Source of the DNA: Saccharopolyspora dendranthemae
GTDB lineage: Bacteria > Actinomycetota > Actinomycetes > Mycobacteriales > Pseudonocardiaceae
Reading direction: 5' to 3'
DNA: 64,000 nt
Assembly: GCF_007829955.1 (NCBI RefSeq)
Contig: NZ_VIWX01000001.1
Span: 1,908,630-1,972,629, forward strand
Every line of letters starts with the position of its first letter. Position 1 is the first letter of the stretch. The notes below the pieces were generated by a model that searched no databases, was not told the origin of the DNA, and saw only the letters and a list, made by a program, of their open reading frames with translations. Positions 18,445 through 28,138 of this stretch are shown here, in pieces. The position numbers and the translations under genes were made by a program.

Positions 18445-19335
18445 TCAGCGCAGACCGAGCCGCTCGATGGTTTCAGCGACCGCAGCCCTGTCTTCGTCCG
18501 CCAAGCCGTTGAGAGGTCGCGGCAAGTTGGGATGACCGACCAAGTCGAGCAGTTCGGCGATCGCGGAAACCACGCGGAGGCTCCCGTGACGGGTGAACAG
18601 TTCCCACAAGGGCTGCAACCGCTCTGATTCCGCGACCGCAGACGCCGATTCCCCTGCCAGCGCTGCGCGCGTGATCGTCAGAGCCGGTCCGGGCAGGGTC
18701 CCGCCCACGACCGAGTACCAGGCGTCGCACCCGGCGTTGAGTCCCGTGGCAGCCAGCGGATCGCCACTGACCCCGATGGTCATCGTGGCGGGCAGCAAGG
18801 ACCGAAGACGAGCTAGCCGACCTTCGGCCTCGCTGGTGGCACGCGGAACCCCGGGAATCTTGACCGAGGCGACGTTCGGGAGTTCGGCGATGCGGGCGTA
18901 GAGGTCGTCGGTGAAGGTGAAGTGCGTGGTGCCGGGGTTGTCGTACACCACCAGCGGAACCGAGAGCTCCGCGGTGACGTCGGCGTAGAGACCGAACACC
19001 TCGTCGGACGTCAGCTGCTGGTAGGTCATCGGCGCCAAGAGCACTCCCGAAGCGCCCGCGTCCTGCGCGTCTTCGGCGAGTTCGAGTACGTCGCGGGTGC
19101 GCAGCGCACCGATGCCCACGATCACCGGGGTACCGCCGGCATGCTCGACGGCCAGCCGCGCGGTCCGGGCGCGCTCGGCACGGTCGAGGTACGCGTACGA
19201 GCCGGTCGAGCCCAGCACGGTGATCGAGTCGACCTGCGCGGCCGCGAGACGCTCGACCAGGCCGGTGAAGGCCTTCTCATCGATACCGCGGCCGGTGACG
19301 GGCGTCAGCGGGAAAGCGCTGAGTCCGGTGAACAT
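18445..19335 (-). CDS. DapA-family aldolase (dihydrodipicolinate synthase/N-acetylneuraminate lyase superfamily)
   Basis: A 296-residue TIM-barrel class I aldolase. The Schiff-base lysine is K159 in NVASVKIPGVP and the proton-relay tyrosine Y131 in VVYDNPG. The GTTGE loop of true DapA appears as GSTGS at 42-46, so the substrate is probably not the lysine-pathway pair pyruvate/aspartate semialdehyde; another 2-keto acid aldol reaction is likelier. ATG at 19335 follows GGGAGG. It lies downstream of the paa genes but behind an apparent terminator, so it is probably a separate unit. Confidence 0.88.
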   Translation of the reverse strand: MFTGLSAFPLTPVTGRGIDEKAFTGLVERLAAAQVDSITVLGSTGSYAYLDRAERARTARLAVEHAGGTPVIVGIGALRTRDVLELAEDAQDAGASGVLLAPMTYQQLTSDEVFGLYADVTAELSVPLVVYDNPGTTHFTFTDDLYARIAELPNVASVKIPGVPRATSEAEGRLARLRSLLPATMTIGVSGDPLAATGLNAGCDAWYSVVGGTLPGPALTITRAALAGESASAVAESERLQPLWELFTRHGSLRVVSAIAELLDLVGHPNLPRPLNGLADEDRAAVAETIERLGLR

Positions 19336-19453
19336 GTTTCCTCCCCCACGAGGTCAGGCCGGGCGAACGACGTGAACGCGTCCACCACACGAGTTGCGCA
19401 GCGCTCCTGAACGAAGCGCGCCGACCCCAGCTTGATCCCCTTCATCGCGTTCC

Positions 19454-19493
19454 GCCGAAGGCGATAGGCGAAGCGGAAAGATCCGCCTTCGGC
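19454..19493 (-). terminator. Probable terminator of the paaZABCDE operon
   Basis: Inverted repeat GCCGAAGGCG (19454-19463) and CGCCTTCGGC (19484-19493), perfect 10-bp arms, about 55 bases after the paaE stop. The 20-base loop holds further short pairings. Confidence 0.6.
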
Positions 19494-19548
19494 ACTCGTC
19501 TCTTCGAGGAAGGACCCTTTCCGCGCGTCGACCTCGTGGACCTGCTGC

Positions 19549-20628
19549 TCAGGAGTCGTAATCGACCGTGAGGACGTCGCTGACCGGAAGCGATTGACAG
19601 GTCAGGACGAATCCTTCGGCCACTTCCGCCTGTTCCAGTGCGAAGTTGCGGCGCATGTCGACCTCCCCCTCGGTGACCTTCGCCCGACACGTGCCGCAGA
19701 CGCCTCCCTTGCACGCAAAAGGCAAGTCGGGCCGGGCCTTCTGGGCACCGTCGAGGACCGATGTCTCTCTCGAGAGCGCCGTGGTCGTGCGCCGGCCGTC
19801 GAGGACGATGGTCGTCTCGGTCGTCTCACCCGCTGGCGGCGCATCGACGTGCTTCACGGGTTCCGGCGGAACGTCGTCCACGTAGAACAGCTCGCGGTGG
19901 ATGCGCTCGTCCACCACCCCGAGTTCGCCGAGCAGCTGCTGAGCCCCGGTGACCATGCCGAACGGCCCGCACAACCACCACTCGTCAACGTCGCCGACCT
20001 CAGGCACGAGGGCCATCAGCGCGCGCAGCTTCTCCTCGTCGAGACGCCCGGTGAACAAGTCGGCTTCCCGCGGTTCGCGCGAGAGAACGTGCACCAACTC
20101 CAGCCGCTCGGGATAGCGGTCCTTCAGGTCCGCCAGCTCGTCGGCGAACATCACGGTGTCGGTCCGGCGGTTCCCGTAGACGACCGCCGCGGTGGCGGTG
20201 GGGTCCTTCAACACGGTGGCCGCGATCGACAAGAGCGGCGTGATGCCTGATCCGGCCCCGATCAGAACGTGATGCCCGGATACCGACTTCGGGCAGAACG
20301 CTCCGGTAGGGGTTCCCACTTCAATCTCGTCGCCGGGACGCACCTCGTTGACCAGCCACGTGGAGAACAACCCGTCCGGAACTTCGCGGACGCCGATGCG
20401 CGGAAGGGTCCCTTCAGCCGAGCAGATCGAGTACGACCGCCGCTCCTCGCGTCCGTCGATCACCCGGCGCAGGGTCAGAGACTGACCTGCCCTGAAGTCG
20501 TAAGTGCCGTCGAGCTCCGGGGGCACCGCGAAGGTGACCGCGACCGCGTCGTCGCACAGGTGGCTGACCTCGGCCACCGTCAACGTGTGGAACTCGCCCC
20601 GCACCCGGGACTTGGTAGACGCCGTCAC
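19549..20628 (-). CDS. paaE: Phenylacetyl-CoA 1,2-epoxidase reductase subunit
   Basis: PaaE passes electrons from NADPH to the di-iron subunit PaaA. The 359-residue protein has an FAD-binding half (RRSYSICSAEG), an NAD(P)-binding half (HHVLIGAGSGITPLLSI, WWLCGPFGM) and a C-terminal plant-type 2Fe-2S ferredoxin domain (FACKGGVCGTCRAKV, with the fourth Cys in FVLTCQSLP). GTG at 20628 has GGAG seven bases upstream. Last gene of the minus-strand operon. Confidence 0.95.
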   Translation of the reverse strand: MTASTKSRVRGEFHTLTVAEVSHLCDDAVAVTFAVPPELDGTYDFRAGQSLTLRRVIDGREERRSYSICSAEGTLPRIGVREVPDGLFSTWLVNEVRPGDEIEVGTPTGAFCPKSVSGHHVLIGAGSGITPLLSIAATVLKDPTATAAVVYGNRRTDTVMFADELADLKDRYPERLELVHVLSREPREADLFTGRLDEEKLRALMALVPEVGDVDEWWLCGPFGMVTGAQQLLGELGVVDERIHRELFYVDDVPPEPVKHVDAPPAGETTETTIVLDGRRTTTALSRETSVLDGAQKARPDLPFACKGGVCGTCRAKVTEGEVDMRRNFALEQAEVAEGFVLTCQSLPVSDVLTVDYDS

Positions 20629-20629
20629 C

Positions 20630-21118
20630 TCAGATCTCCTTGACATGTTCGAACGGTTCGGCGCACGCGCGGCAGCGACGCATCGACTTGCACGCCGTGG
20701 CGCCGAATTCCGACAGCAGTTGCGTGTCCGCCGCGCCGCAGCGCGGGCAGGTCACCTGCCGCTCAGGCGGGTTCAGGGACAACGGAACCGGCCCGGGGCC
20801 GCGCGCAGGAGCCCCTCCCGGAGGCGCGATGCCGGCCTCGGCGAGCTTGCGGCGGCCCCGCTCGCTGATCCAGTCCGAGCTCCACGGCGGCTGCAGCACC
20901 GTGCTCACCTCGACGCGGGGGTAGCCGGCTCCCTGCAGCGCGTGGACGAGGTCATCGCGCATCGTGTCCATGGCCGGGCATCCGGTGTAGGTGGGCGTGA
21001 TGGACACCTTCACCGCACCGTCCTGTTCGGACACCTCGCGGAGCACCCCGAGGTCGGCGAGCGTCAGCATCGGCAGCTCGGGATCGCACACCGTCTCCGC
21101 AACGGCCCTGGCGGTCAC
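20630..21118 (-). CDS. paaD: Phenylacetate epoxidase assembly protein PaaD
   Basis: PaaD is a MIP18/SufT-like protein thought to help load metal centres of the epoxidase. The 162-residue sequence has the family core (DPELPMLTLADLGVLREV, TPTYTGCPAMDTM) and a C-terminal zinc-ribbon-like Cys set (CPRCGAADTQ, CKSMRRCRACAEPFEH). GTG at 21118 overlaps the paaC stop by four bases. Confidence 0.94.
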   Translation of the reverse strand: MTARAVAETVCDPELPMLTLADLGVLREVSEQDGAVKVSITPTYTGCPAMDTMRDDLVHALQGAGYPRVEVSTVLQPPWSSDWISERGRRKLAEAGIAPPGGAPARGPGPVPLSLNPPERQVTCPRCGAADTQLLSEFGATACKSMRRCRACAEPFEHVKEI

Positions 21119-21999
21119 CACGTCGCCTCCGGGTGTACGCGGGCGACGCTCTGCAGCTCCGCCACGAGGTATCCCATGGCCTCCGTGTGACGGCCGTGCC
21201 GCCCGGTGCCGCCCGCCACTCCTGCCTTCCCGGCAACTCCCGGGGCTTCCAGGGTCGCGGCCTGCAGAACCTGCTCCAGCACCGCGTCGAACTCCTCGCG
21301 CGCAGCTGCCGGGTCGACTGCAACTCCTGCCTCCGCCAAGCGGGCCTCGACGTCGTGCGCGACGAACATCTCGTCCACGTACGGCCACACCCCGGTCAAG
21401 GCCGCCTGCATGCGTTCACGGGAGAAGGCGGTGCCGTCACCGAGCCGAACCGCCCACTGAGCGGCGTAGTCGCGGTGATAGGTCAGTTCCTTCACGCCCT
21501 TGCCCGCGATGGCTGCGAGAACCGGGTCACCGGAGGTCGTCAGGCGCTGCAGCAGGGCGAGCCGCCAGGTGGACAGCAGCAGGAGGACCGCGGTGAGGTG
21601 CGCGAAGTCGCCGCGTTCCACCTCGGCGAGGCGGACGTTGCGGAATTGGTTCTCATCGCGGAAGAACGCGTAGTCGTCCTCGCCGCGATCGCTGCCGTCG
21701 GCCTTGCCCGCCCGCGCCAGCAGCAGCCTGGCCTGCCCGAGCAGGTCCAAGCCGATGTTGGCGATCGCGACCTCGTCCTCCAGCTCAGGCGCGAAGGTGC
21801 ACCACTGCTGCAGCCGGTGCGAGAGAACCAGTGCGTCGTCACCCAGCATCAGGCAGTACTCGGCCAGGTCCGAACCGTCCACACCGGACGGGACAGAGGT
21901 GTCGACGCCGGCCAGCGGATCTTCGAACCCGGTCCCGAAAGCCCAGCGCGAATCGTCGTGCGCGTCGATGAGTGCCTCGTAGGCGTTGTCAAAGGACAT
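21115..21999 (-). CDS. paaC: Phenylacetyl-CoA epoxidase structural subunit PaaC
   Basis: PaaC forms the stable heterodimer core with the catalytic PaaA but lacks a working di-iron site. The 294-residue helical protein shows DDALVLSHRLQQWC, NIGLDLLGQARLLL and KELTYHRDYAAQWAVRLGDG. ATG at 21999 is seven bases after the paaB stop. A Gly/Ala-rich patch near the C-terminus (GVAGKAGVAGGTGRHGRH) is a linker not usual in enterobacterial homologues. Confidence 0.95.
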   Translation of the reverse strand: MSFDNAYEALIDAHDDSRWAFGTGFEDPLAGVDTSVPSGVDGSDLAEYCLMLGDDALVLSHRLQQWCTFAPELEDEVAIANIGLDLLGQARLLLARAGKADGSDRGEDDYAFFRDENQFRNVRLAEVERGDFAHLTAVLLLLSTWRLALLQRLTTSGDPVLAAIAGKGVKELTYHRDYAAQWAVRLGDGTAFSRERMQAALTGVWPYVDEMFVAHDVEARLAEAGVAVDPAAAREEFDAVLEQVLQAATLEAPGVAGKAGVAGGTGRHGRHTEAMGYLVAELQSVARVHPEATW

Positions 22000-22006
22000 C
22001 GTCGGC

Positions 22007-22294
22007 TCACATGTGGGGAACGTTGTCGGGAATGTCGTAGAAGGTCGGGTGCCGGTACACCTTGTCCCCGGCGGGTGCGAAGAAGGGATCCTTCTCGTCA
22101 GGGCTGGACGCCGTGATCTCGGAGGCCTTCACCACCCAGATGCTCACGCCTTCGTTGCGCCGCGTGTAGAGGTCACGCGCGTGGTGGACGGCCATCTCGT
22201 CGTCGGCGGCACGAAGGGACCCGACGTGCACGTGGTTCAAGCCTCGCTTGCCCCGCACGAAAACCTCGTAGAGCGGCAGTTCGGTGCGGCTCAT
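22007..22294 (-). CDS. paaB: Phenylacetyl-CoA epoxidase subunit PaaB
   Basis: A 95-residue subunit that bridges the PaaAC dimers in the multicomponent epoxidase. It begins [21 protein letters not shown], as in other PaaB proteins, and has [23 protein letters not shown] at 22294 overlaps the paaA stop (ATGA), indicating coupled translation. Confidence 0.95.
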   Translation of the reverse strand: MSRTELPLYEVFVRGKRGLNHVHVGSLRAADDEMAVHHARDLYTRRNEGVSIWVVKASEITASSPDEKDPFFAPAGDKVYRHPTFYDIPDNVPHM

Positions 22295-23238
22295 GCCTTC
22301 GCCTCCGTCATCTTGCGGGCGTGCGCAGCGGCAGCCTCGCGGACCCACGCGCCGTCCTCGTGCGCCTGACGCCGCCGGGCGACGCGTTCTGTGTTGCAGG
22401 GACCGTTCCCCTTGATGACCTGCTTGAGCTCATCCCAGTCGACCGGGCCGAAGTCGTAGTGCTCGCGCTCGGCGTTCCACTCCAGCTCGGGATCGGGAAG
22501 GGTCACGCCGAGCACCTCCGCCTGCGGAACGGTCATATCGACGAACCGCTGCCGCAGCTCGTCGTTGGTGTGCCGCTTGATCTTCCAGAGCATCGACTGC
22601 TCGGTGTGCGAGGATTCGGCGTCCGGCGGACCGAACATCATCAGCGACGGCCACCAGAAGCGGTTCACCGCGTCCTGGACCATGTCCCGCTGCGCTTGGG
22701 TCCCCTTCATCATCGTCATCAGCAGTTCGTAGCCCTGCCTCTGGTGAAAGGACTCCTCCTTGCAGATCCTGATCATCGCCCTCGCGTAAGGGCCGTAGCT
22801 GGAACGGCACAGAGGCACCTGGTTGCAGATCGCGGCACCGTCGACGAGCCAACCGATCACGCCGACGTCGGCGAACGACAGCGTCGGGTAGTTGAAGATC
22901 GACGAGTACTTCTGCCGGCCGCTGACCAGCTTCTCGGTGAGCTCCTGCCGATCACCACCGAGCGTTTCGGCCGCCGAGTACAGGTAGAGCCCGTGCCCGG
23001 CCTCGTCCTGCACCTTGGCCAGCAGGATCGCCTTGCGCCGCAACGAAGGTGCCCTCGTGATCCAGTTGCCTTCCGGCTGCATCCCGATGATCTCGGAATG
23101 CGCGTGCTGGGCGATCTGCCGGATCATCGTCGTGCGATAGCCCTCGGGCAGCCAGTCCCGGGGCTCGATTCGCTGATCCTTGTCGATGGTGTGCTCGAAG
23201 TGCTGCTCGAGCTCCTGGTCGGACAACGTCGTCGTCAT
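22291..23238 (-). CDS. paaA: Phenylacetyl-CoA 1,2-epoxidase catalytic subunit PaaA
   Basis: PaaA carries the di-iron centre that inserts oxygen into the ring of phenylacetyl-CoA. In the 315-residue protein the iron ligands fall in [13 protein letters not shown] and [11 protein letters not shown] (two ExxH motifs). ATG at 23238 shares its A with the paaZ stop (TGATG) and has AAGGAG upstream. Expression follows paaZ in the same transcript. Confidence 0.97.
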   Translation of the reverse strand: MTTTLSDQELEQHFEHTIDKDQRIEPRDWLPEGYRTTMIRQIAQHAHSEIIGMQPEGNWITRAPSLRRKAILLAKVQDEAGHGLYLYSAAETLGGDRQELTEKLVSGRQKYSSIFNYPTLSFADVGVIGWLVDGAAICNQVPLCRSSYGPYARAMIRICKEESFHQRQGYELLMTMMKGTQAQRDMVQDAVNRFWWPSLMMFGPPDAESSHTEQSMLWKIKRHTNDELRQRFVDMTVPQAEVLGVTLPDPELEWNAEREHYDFGPVDWDELKQVIKGNGPCNTERVARRRQAHEDGAWVREAAAAHARKMTEAKA

Positions 23239-25280
23239 CACTTCTCCTTGGCCACCAGGGTGAGCACGTCGTACTTGGCGACCGAATCGTGGTCCTGGTT
23301 GGTGACGTCGGCGTCCCAGCGGACCTCGCCGTAGTCGGCGCTCTCGCGGGGCGTGATCTGCTTGCACGTCAAGGTCACGGTCAGTTCGTCACCGGGCTTG
23401 ACGGGCGTGAGGAACCGCAGGTTCTCGAGTCCGTAGTTGGCGAGCACGGGGCCGGGTTCCGGTGACACGAACAGGCCCGCCGCGAAGGAAACAACCAGGT
23501 ACCCATGCGCGACGATCCCACCGAACAGCGGGTTCTCGCGGGCAGCGTCCTCGTCGGTGTGCGCGTAGAAGGTGTCGCCGGTGAACTCGGCGAAGTGGGC
23601 GACGTCCGCGTCGGTGACGGTGCGCGGGCCCGCGACCACAGCATCACCGACCTTCAGCTCGGCCAACGACTTGCGGAAGGGGTGGACGTCACCTTCTGAA
23701 CGAGGGGCACCTTCCACCCATCGGCCGGTCACCTGGGACAGCACTTCCGGGCTGGCCTGAACCGCGGTGCGCTGCATGTGGTGGAGCACGCCGCGGATTC
23801 CGCCCATCTCCTCGCCGCCACCGGCGCGGCCTGGGCCACCGTGCACGAGCGACGGCATCGGCGAACCGTGCCCGGTGGACTCCTTCGCATCATCGGCGTT
23901 GAGGACCAGGAGACGGCCGTGCCAAGGGGCGGCACCGAGCACCACGTCCCGGGCGAACCGCACGTCACCGCTGACCACCGATCCCGCGAGGCTTCCGTTC
24001 CCGCGCGCCGCGTAGTCGACGACCTGTTCCACCGAGCTGTAGGGCATCAGGGTCGACACCGGCCCGAACGCCTCAACCTCGTGGGGCTCCGCTCGATCGG
24101 CATCCGCCTTGAGCAGAACCGGTGAGATGAAGGCGCCCTTCTCCGCATCGGCGTCGACGACATCGACCTGATCGGGATCACCGAAGACGATGCTCCCGGC
24201 ACCCTGCAGGGCCTTCAGCGAGCGGCGGACCTCTTCGCGCTGCTCGATGCTCGCCAGCGCCCCCATCCGCACGTCGGTGTTGGCGGGGTTGCCGACCTTG
24301 ATCTTCGCCAACCGTTCGGCGACCGCTTCAGCGACGTCATCGATCAACTCGGCTGGAACGAACGCACGCCGGATCGCGGTGCACTTCTGACCGGCCTTGA
24401 CGGTCATCTCTGTGACCAGCTGCTTGACGTAGAGGTCGAACTCCGCGGTGCCGGGTGTGGCGTCCGGACCGAGGATCGAGCAGTTGAGCGAGTCCGCCTC
24501 AGCATTGAAGCGCACGGAGTTGCGCACGATGGCCGGGTGAGCGCGCAGCTTCTGCGCGGTGGAGGCCGAACCGGTGAACGACACGAGGTCCTGGCCAGTG
24601 ACGTGGTCGAGGAGATCGCCCGCGCTCCCGCTGATGAGCTGCAACGTCCCCTCGGGGATGAGGCCCGAGTCGACGATCAACTCGACGAGCTTCTCGGTGA
24701 CGTAGGCGGTCTGGCTGGCAGGTTTGACCAAGCTCGGCACACCAGCGAGGAAGGCCGGGGCGAACTTCTCCAGCGGACCCCACGCCGGGAAGTTGAAGGC
24801 GTTGATCTGGACCGCGACACCGCGCAGTGGCGTCGCGACGTGCTGGCCGAGGAACGTGCCGCCCTTGCTGAGGGGCTCCACGTTCCCGTCGACGTAGACG
24901 GTGTCGTTGGGCAGCTCGCGCCGACCCTTGCTGGAGTAGGCGAAGAGGACACCGATTCCGCCGTCGATGTCGAACTTGGAGTCTCCAGCGGTGGCACCGG
25001 TCTTGGTCGAGAGTTCGTAGAGCTCTTCGCGGTGCTCGCGGAGATGCGAGGCCAGCGCCTTGAGCAGGGCTGCGCGTTGGTGGAAGGTCAGTTGCCGCAG
25101 CGCCGGGCCACCGACCCGGCGACCGTGGTCGAGCGCGGCGGCCATGTCGATGCCCGCGGACGAGATGCGCGCGACCTCGGCTCCTGTGACGGCGTCGTGC
25201 AGTGGCGCGCCTTCGCCGTCGCCCACCTGCCAGCCGCCGCTGGCGTAGCTCCGCAGAACCTTGCTCTCTTCCTGAGCCAT
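23238..25280 (-). CDS. paaZ: Bifunctional oxepin-CoA hydrolase/semialdehyde dehydrogenase PaaZ
   Basis: PaaZ opens the oxepin-CoA ring and oxidises the resulting aldehyde. The 680-residue protein is a fusion: residues 1-520 are an aldehyde dehydrogenase (NAEADSLN with the general base Glu, AGQKCTAI with the nucleophile Cys) and 540-680 a MaoC-type hot-dog hydratase with the D-x4-H dyad in [14 protein letters not shown] at 25280 is first in the minus-strand operon. A candidate PaaR site lies 26 bases upstream. Confidence 0.96.
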   Translation of the reverse strand: MAQEESKVLRSYASGGWQVGDGEGAPLHDAVTGAEVARISSAGIDMAAALDHGRRVGGPALRQLTFHQRAALLKALASHLREHREELYELSTKTGATAGDSKFDIDGGIGVLFAYSSKGRRELPNDTVYVDGNVEPLSKGGTFLGQHVATPLRGVAVQINAFNFPAWGPLEKFAPAFLAGVPSLVKPASQTAYVTEKLVELIVDSGLIPEGTLQLISGSAGDLLDHVTGQDLVSFTGSASTAQKLRAHPAIVRNSVRFNAEADSLNCSILGPDATPGTAEFDLYVKQLVTEMTVKAGQKCTAIRRAFVPAELIDDVAEAVAERLAKIKVGNPANTDVRMGALASIEQREEVRRSLKALQGAGSIVFGDPDQVDVVDADAEKGAFISPVLLKADADRAEPHEVEAFGPVSTLMPYSSVEQVVDYAARGNGSLAGSVVSGDVRFARDVVLGAAPWHGRLLVLNADDAKESTGHGSPMPSLVHGGPGRAGGGEEMGGIRGVLHHMQRTAVQASPEVLSQVTGRWVEGAPRSEGDVHPFRKSLAELKVGDAVVAGPRTVTDADVAHFAEFTGDTFYAHTDEDAARENPLFGGIVAHGYLVVSFAAGLFVSPEPGPVLANYGLENLRFLTPVKPGDELTVTLTCKQITPRESADYGEVRWDADVTNQDHDSVAKYDVLTLVAKEK

Positions 25281-25305
25281 CGCGCCTCGCCTCTCCGAAT
25301 AACTA

Positions 25306-25318
25306 ACCGAACGGTCGG
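25306..25318 (+). promoter_or_regulatory. Candidate PaaR operator for paaZ
   Basis: ACCGAACGGTCGG, 26 bases upstream of the paaZ ATG. It matches the second site (ACCGAATGGACGG) at 11 of 13 positions, both fitting ACCGAAYGGWCGG. TetR-type PaaR repressors release such sites when phenylacetyl-CoA builds up. Confidence 0.65.
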
Positions 25319-25567
25319 GAAATAATGCTAGCGCGGCCGGCCGGAGAACGAAAGCGTCAAAGGCTCCCTTCCGCCGCTCAAGGCGCTTCAGGCAATCGCC
25401 GTGACCGAGAGCTCCGCGACCGTGAGGGGTTCCGCCTGCGCCTACGCTTGATCCTTAGAGCACAAGCGGACCCGGCATCCTCACCCGCCAGCCCAGGAGG
25501 GATGCATCCACATCCGCAACCCTTGACATCGGCTTGCCCGCTGCTTTTACTTGGGCGGATTTATTTA

Positions 25568-25580
25568 CCGTCCATTCGGT
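25568..25580 (-). promoter_or_regulatory. Candidate PaaR operator for paaI-paaK
   Basis: ACCGAATGGACGG on the minus strand, inside a longer near-palindrome TTAC...GTAA (25566-25587), 24 bases before the paaI start. Second member of the operator pair. Confidence 0.65.
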
Positions 25581-25604
25581 CAGTAAGCAAGGCGGTGGGA
25601 CCCG

Positions 25605-26036
25605 GTGACACCCTCGGCGAACCGACTCAGCGACTCCGCGCGGTCGATGCTCGAATCCGACGTCGCTTCGGCGTCGCTGGGCATCGACGTGACCGCCGCT
25701 CATGACGGCGCCGCGGTAGCTCGGATGAAGGTGACCGAACAGATGGTCAATGGGCACGACATCACGCACGGCGGCTACGTCTTCTTGCTCGCCGACACGA
25801 CCTTCGCAGCTGCGTGCAACAGCCACGGTCCCGTCACGGTCGCCGCAGGGGCTGAGATCTCGTTCGTCACGAGCGCACACCTCGGCGACGAGCTGGTGGC
25901 GACCGCGCAAGAACGAACTCGCTATGGCCGCAACGGCATCTACGACGTCACGGTGCACAGGTCCACCCCCACCGGACCTGAGGTCGTCGCGGAGTTCCGC
26001 GGCCGGAGCCGGACCATCGGCCAGATCAAGCGTTGA
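25605..26036 (+). CDS. paaI: Hot-dog acyl-CoA thioesterase PaaI
   Basis: PaaI releases CoA from dead-end ring-hydroxylated phenylacetyl-CoA compounds. The 143-residue hot-dog protein has the active-site motif GHDITHGGYVFLLADTTFA, with the catalytic Asp in the central helix, and ends with the usual strand set. GTG at 25605 follows a candidate PaaR site. PaaK starts ten bases after its stop, so the two form an operon. Confidence 0.93.
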   Translation: MTPSANRLSDSARSMLESDVASASLGIDVTAAHDGAAVARMKVTEQMVNGHDITHGGYVFLLADTTFAAACNSHGPVTVAAGAEISFVTSAHLGDELVATAQERTRYGRNGIYDVTVHRSTPTGPEVVAEFRGRSRTIGQIKR

Positions 26037-26046
26037 GGAGTCCCCC

Positions 26047-27393
26047 ATGACGACCATGCACAACGAAGTGCCGAGCGCGCGACGCCTGGGCGCCGCTCCC
26101 CCGGTGGACGACCTCTCGCCGGTCGAACGGCTGAGCACTGACGAGCTCCGCGCCCTGCAGCTCAAGCGCTTGCAGTGGACGCTGCACCACGCGTACGCGA
26201 ACGTTCCCTTCTACCGCAAGAAGTTCGACGAGACCGGTGTGCACCCGGATGACTGCCGGGAGCTGGGCGACATCGAGAAGTTTCCCTTCACCACCAAGCA
26301 AGACCTGCGGGACAACTACCCCTTCGGCATGTTCGCGGTCCCGCAGGACCAAGTGCGCCGCGTGCACGCCTCCAGCGGTACGACCGGAAAACCCACCGTC
26401 GTCGGCTACACCGAGTCCGATCTCGACGCGTGGGCGACCGTCGTCGCGAGATCGATCTTCGCCGCAGGCGGGCGGCCCGGCCACAAGGTGCACATCTCCT
26501 ACGGGTACGGCCTGTTCACCGGGGGACTCGGCGCCCATTACGGCGCCGAGAAGCTGGGAGCGACCGTCATCCCCGCCTCGGGTGGCATGACCGCCCGACA
26601 AGCGCAGATCATCAACGACTTCCGCCCCGAGATCATCATGGTGACGCCGTCCTACATGCTGACGCTCCTCGACGAGTTCGAGCGCCAGGGGATCGATCCG
26701 CGCAGCACCTCTCTCAAGGTCGGGATCTTCGGCGCCGAACCGTGGACCGAGCAGATGCGCCGCGAGATCGAGGAACGCGCCAACATCGACGCCGTCGACA
26801 TCTACGGCCTGTCCGAGGTGATGGGACCCGGTGTGGCGCAGGAAGCGGTCGAGACCAAGGACGGCCTGCACATCTGGGAAGACCACTTCTACCCCGAAGT
26901 GATCGACGCGATCGATGACGTGCCCCTGGCCGACGGGACGACCGGGGAGCTGCTGTTCACCTCGCTGACCAAGCAGGCTCTTCCGATCATCCGGTACCGG
27001 ACTCGCGACCTCACCGCATTGCGCCCCGGCACGGCACGGCCGGCCTTCCGGCGCATGGACAAGGTCACCGGCCGCAGCGACGACATGATCATCCTGCGCG
27101 GAGTCAACATCTTCCCCACCCAGATCGAGGAGATCGTTCTCGACACCGCTGACCTCTCCCCTCACTTCCAGCTCAGGCTCACACGCGAGGACCGGATGGA
27201 CCGCCTGACCGTGCTGGTCGAGGCACTTCCCGAAACGGCACCGGAACGGCGAGGGCACGCATCGGCGGAGATCGCCGATCGGGTCAAGGACGGCGTCGGC
27301 GCGAGCGTGGGAGTGGAGATCGTCGATCCGGGTTCCCTCGAACGCTCGGTCGGCAAGCTTCACCGCGTCAACGACCAACGCCCTCGCGACTGA
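26047..27393 (+). CDS. paaK: Phenylacetate-CoA ligase
   Basis: PaaK activates phenylacetate to phenylacetyl-CoA using ATP, the entry step of the pathway. The 448-residue AMP-forming ligase has the P-loop VHASSGTTGKPTVVGY, the adenine motif IYGLSEVMGPGVA, and hinge RSDDMIILRGVNIFPTQIE. ATG at 26047 has GAGGAG upstream. It lies between paaI and paaR on the plus strand. Confidence 0.96.
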   Translation: MTTMHNEVPSARRLGAAPPVDDLSPVERLSTDELRALQLKRLQWTLHHAYANVPFYRKKFDETGVHPDDCRELGDIEKFPFTTKQDLRDNYPFGMFAVPQDQVRRVHASSGTTGKPTVVGYTESDLDAWATVVARSIFAAGGRPGHKVHISYGYGLFTGGLGAHYGAEKLGATVIPASGGMTARQAQIINDFRPEIIMVTPSYMLTLLDEFERQGIDPRSTSLKVGIFGAEPWTEQMRREIEERANIDAVDIYGLSEVMGPGVAQEAVETKDGLHIWEDHFYPEVIDAIDDVPLADGTTGELLFTSLTKQALPIIRYRTRDLTALRPGTARPAFRRMDKVTGRSDDMIILRGVNIFPTQIEEIVLDTADLSPHFQLRLTREDRMDRLTVLVEALPETAPERRGHASAEIADRVKDGVGASVGVEIVDPGSLERSVGKLHRVNDQRPRD

Positions 27394-27403
27394 GACGACT
27401 TGC

Positions 27404-27409
27404 GATAAT
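27404..27409 (+). promoter_or_regulatory. -10 element placing the paaR transcript start at its ATG
   Basis: GATAAT ends six bases before the paaR ATG, and no ribosome-binding site is present. This spacing is typical of leaderless actinobacterial mRNAs. No clear -35. Confidence 0.5.
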
Positions 27410-27415
27410 GCGCTC

Positions 27416-28033
27416 ATGACCGAACCGCCCAGCACCCGCGTCACCAAGCGTGGTCGCCCCGGCTACGACCTGGAGTCCTTGCTCGTGGTGGCGGTCAAGC
27501 TGTTCAACGAACGCGGTTACGACGGCACCAGCATGGAAGATCTGTCGCGCAAGCTGCAGATCACCAAGTCGGCGATCTACCACCACGTGCGCAGCAAGGA
27601 CGAACTGCTACGGCTGGCCGTCAACCGCGGGCTGGACGGCCTGTTCGCGGAAGCGGACAAGTTGGAGAGCATCGACGGCCGCGCCATCGACAAGCTCGAA
27701 TATCTCGTGCGAGCTAGCGTCGGCGTGCTGGTCGACCAGCTGCCCTTCGTGACCCTGCTGCTGCGGATCCGCGGCAACACCAAGGTCGAGAAGGCCGCGC
27801 TCGCCCGCCGCAGGGAGTTCGACCAGATCGTCGCCGATCTGGTGAGCAAGGCGGCTGCGGACGGCGACCTCCGCCCGGACGTCGATCCCGCGACGGCAGC
27901 CCGCCTGCTGTTCGGCATGGTCAACTCACTGGTCGAGTGGTATCGACCCCGCCAAGGCGCCGACGCGGAAACGCTCGCCGACACCGTGGCGGCGGTCGCC
28001 TTCGACGGCCTCCGGGTCCGCAAACAGGACTGA
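27416..28033 (+). CDS. paaR: TetR-family repressor, probably PaaR
   Basis: A 205-residue TetR regulator: helix-turn-helix at about residues 15-60 (AVKLFNERGYDGTSMEDLSRKLQITKS, then AIYHHVRSKDELL) and a helical ligand domain. Its place directly after paaK, and the paired sites in the paaZ/paaI gap, point to PaaR, the phenylacetyl-CoA-responsive repressor. That assignment rests on context. The transcript looks leaderless. It is convergent with the symporter gene, with a repeat-derived terminator between. Confidence 0.88.
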   Translation: MTEPPSTRVTKRGRPGYDLESLLVVAVKLFNERGYDGTSMEDLSRKLQITKSAIYHHVRSKDELLRLAVNRGLDGLFAEADKLESIDGRAIDKLEYLVRASVGVLVDQLPFVTLLLRIRGNTKVEKAALARRREFDQIVADLVSKAAADGDLRPDVDPATAARLLFGMVNSLVEWYRPRQGADAETLADTVAAVAFDGLRVRKQD

Positions 28034-28138
28034 CCGGATCGAGGGAGCGCAGAAGCTCTCGGACACTCCCGGCAGCGCCGAGGGCCGACCCGTCCAGGCC
28101 CGATCCCTTCGTTCGTACTCGCCCTTCCTGCGCACGAC

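Larger units (their letters stand above)
25281..25604. other. Divergent paaZ/paaI control region
   Basis: 324 bases with no gene. It holds two related palindromic sites (25306-25318 and 25568-25580), one near each start codon, and a diverged trace of the dispersed repeat around 25345-25370. Confidence 0.6.
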
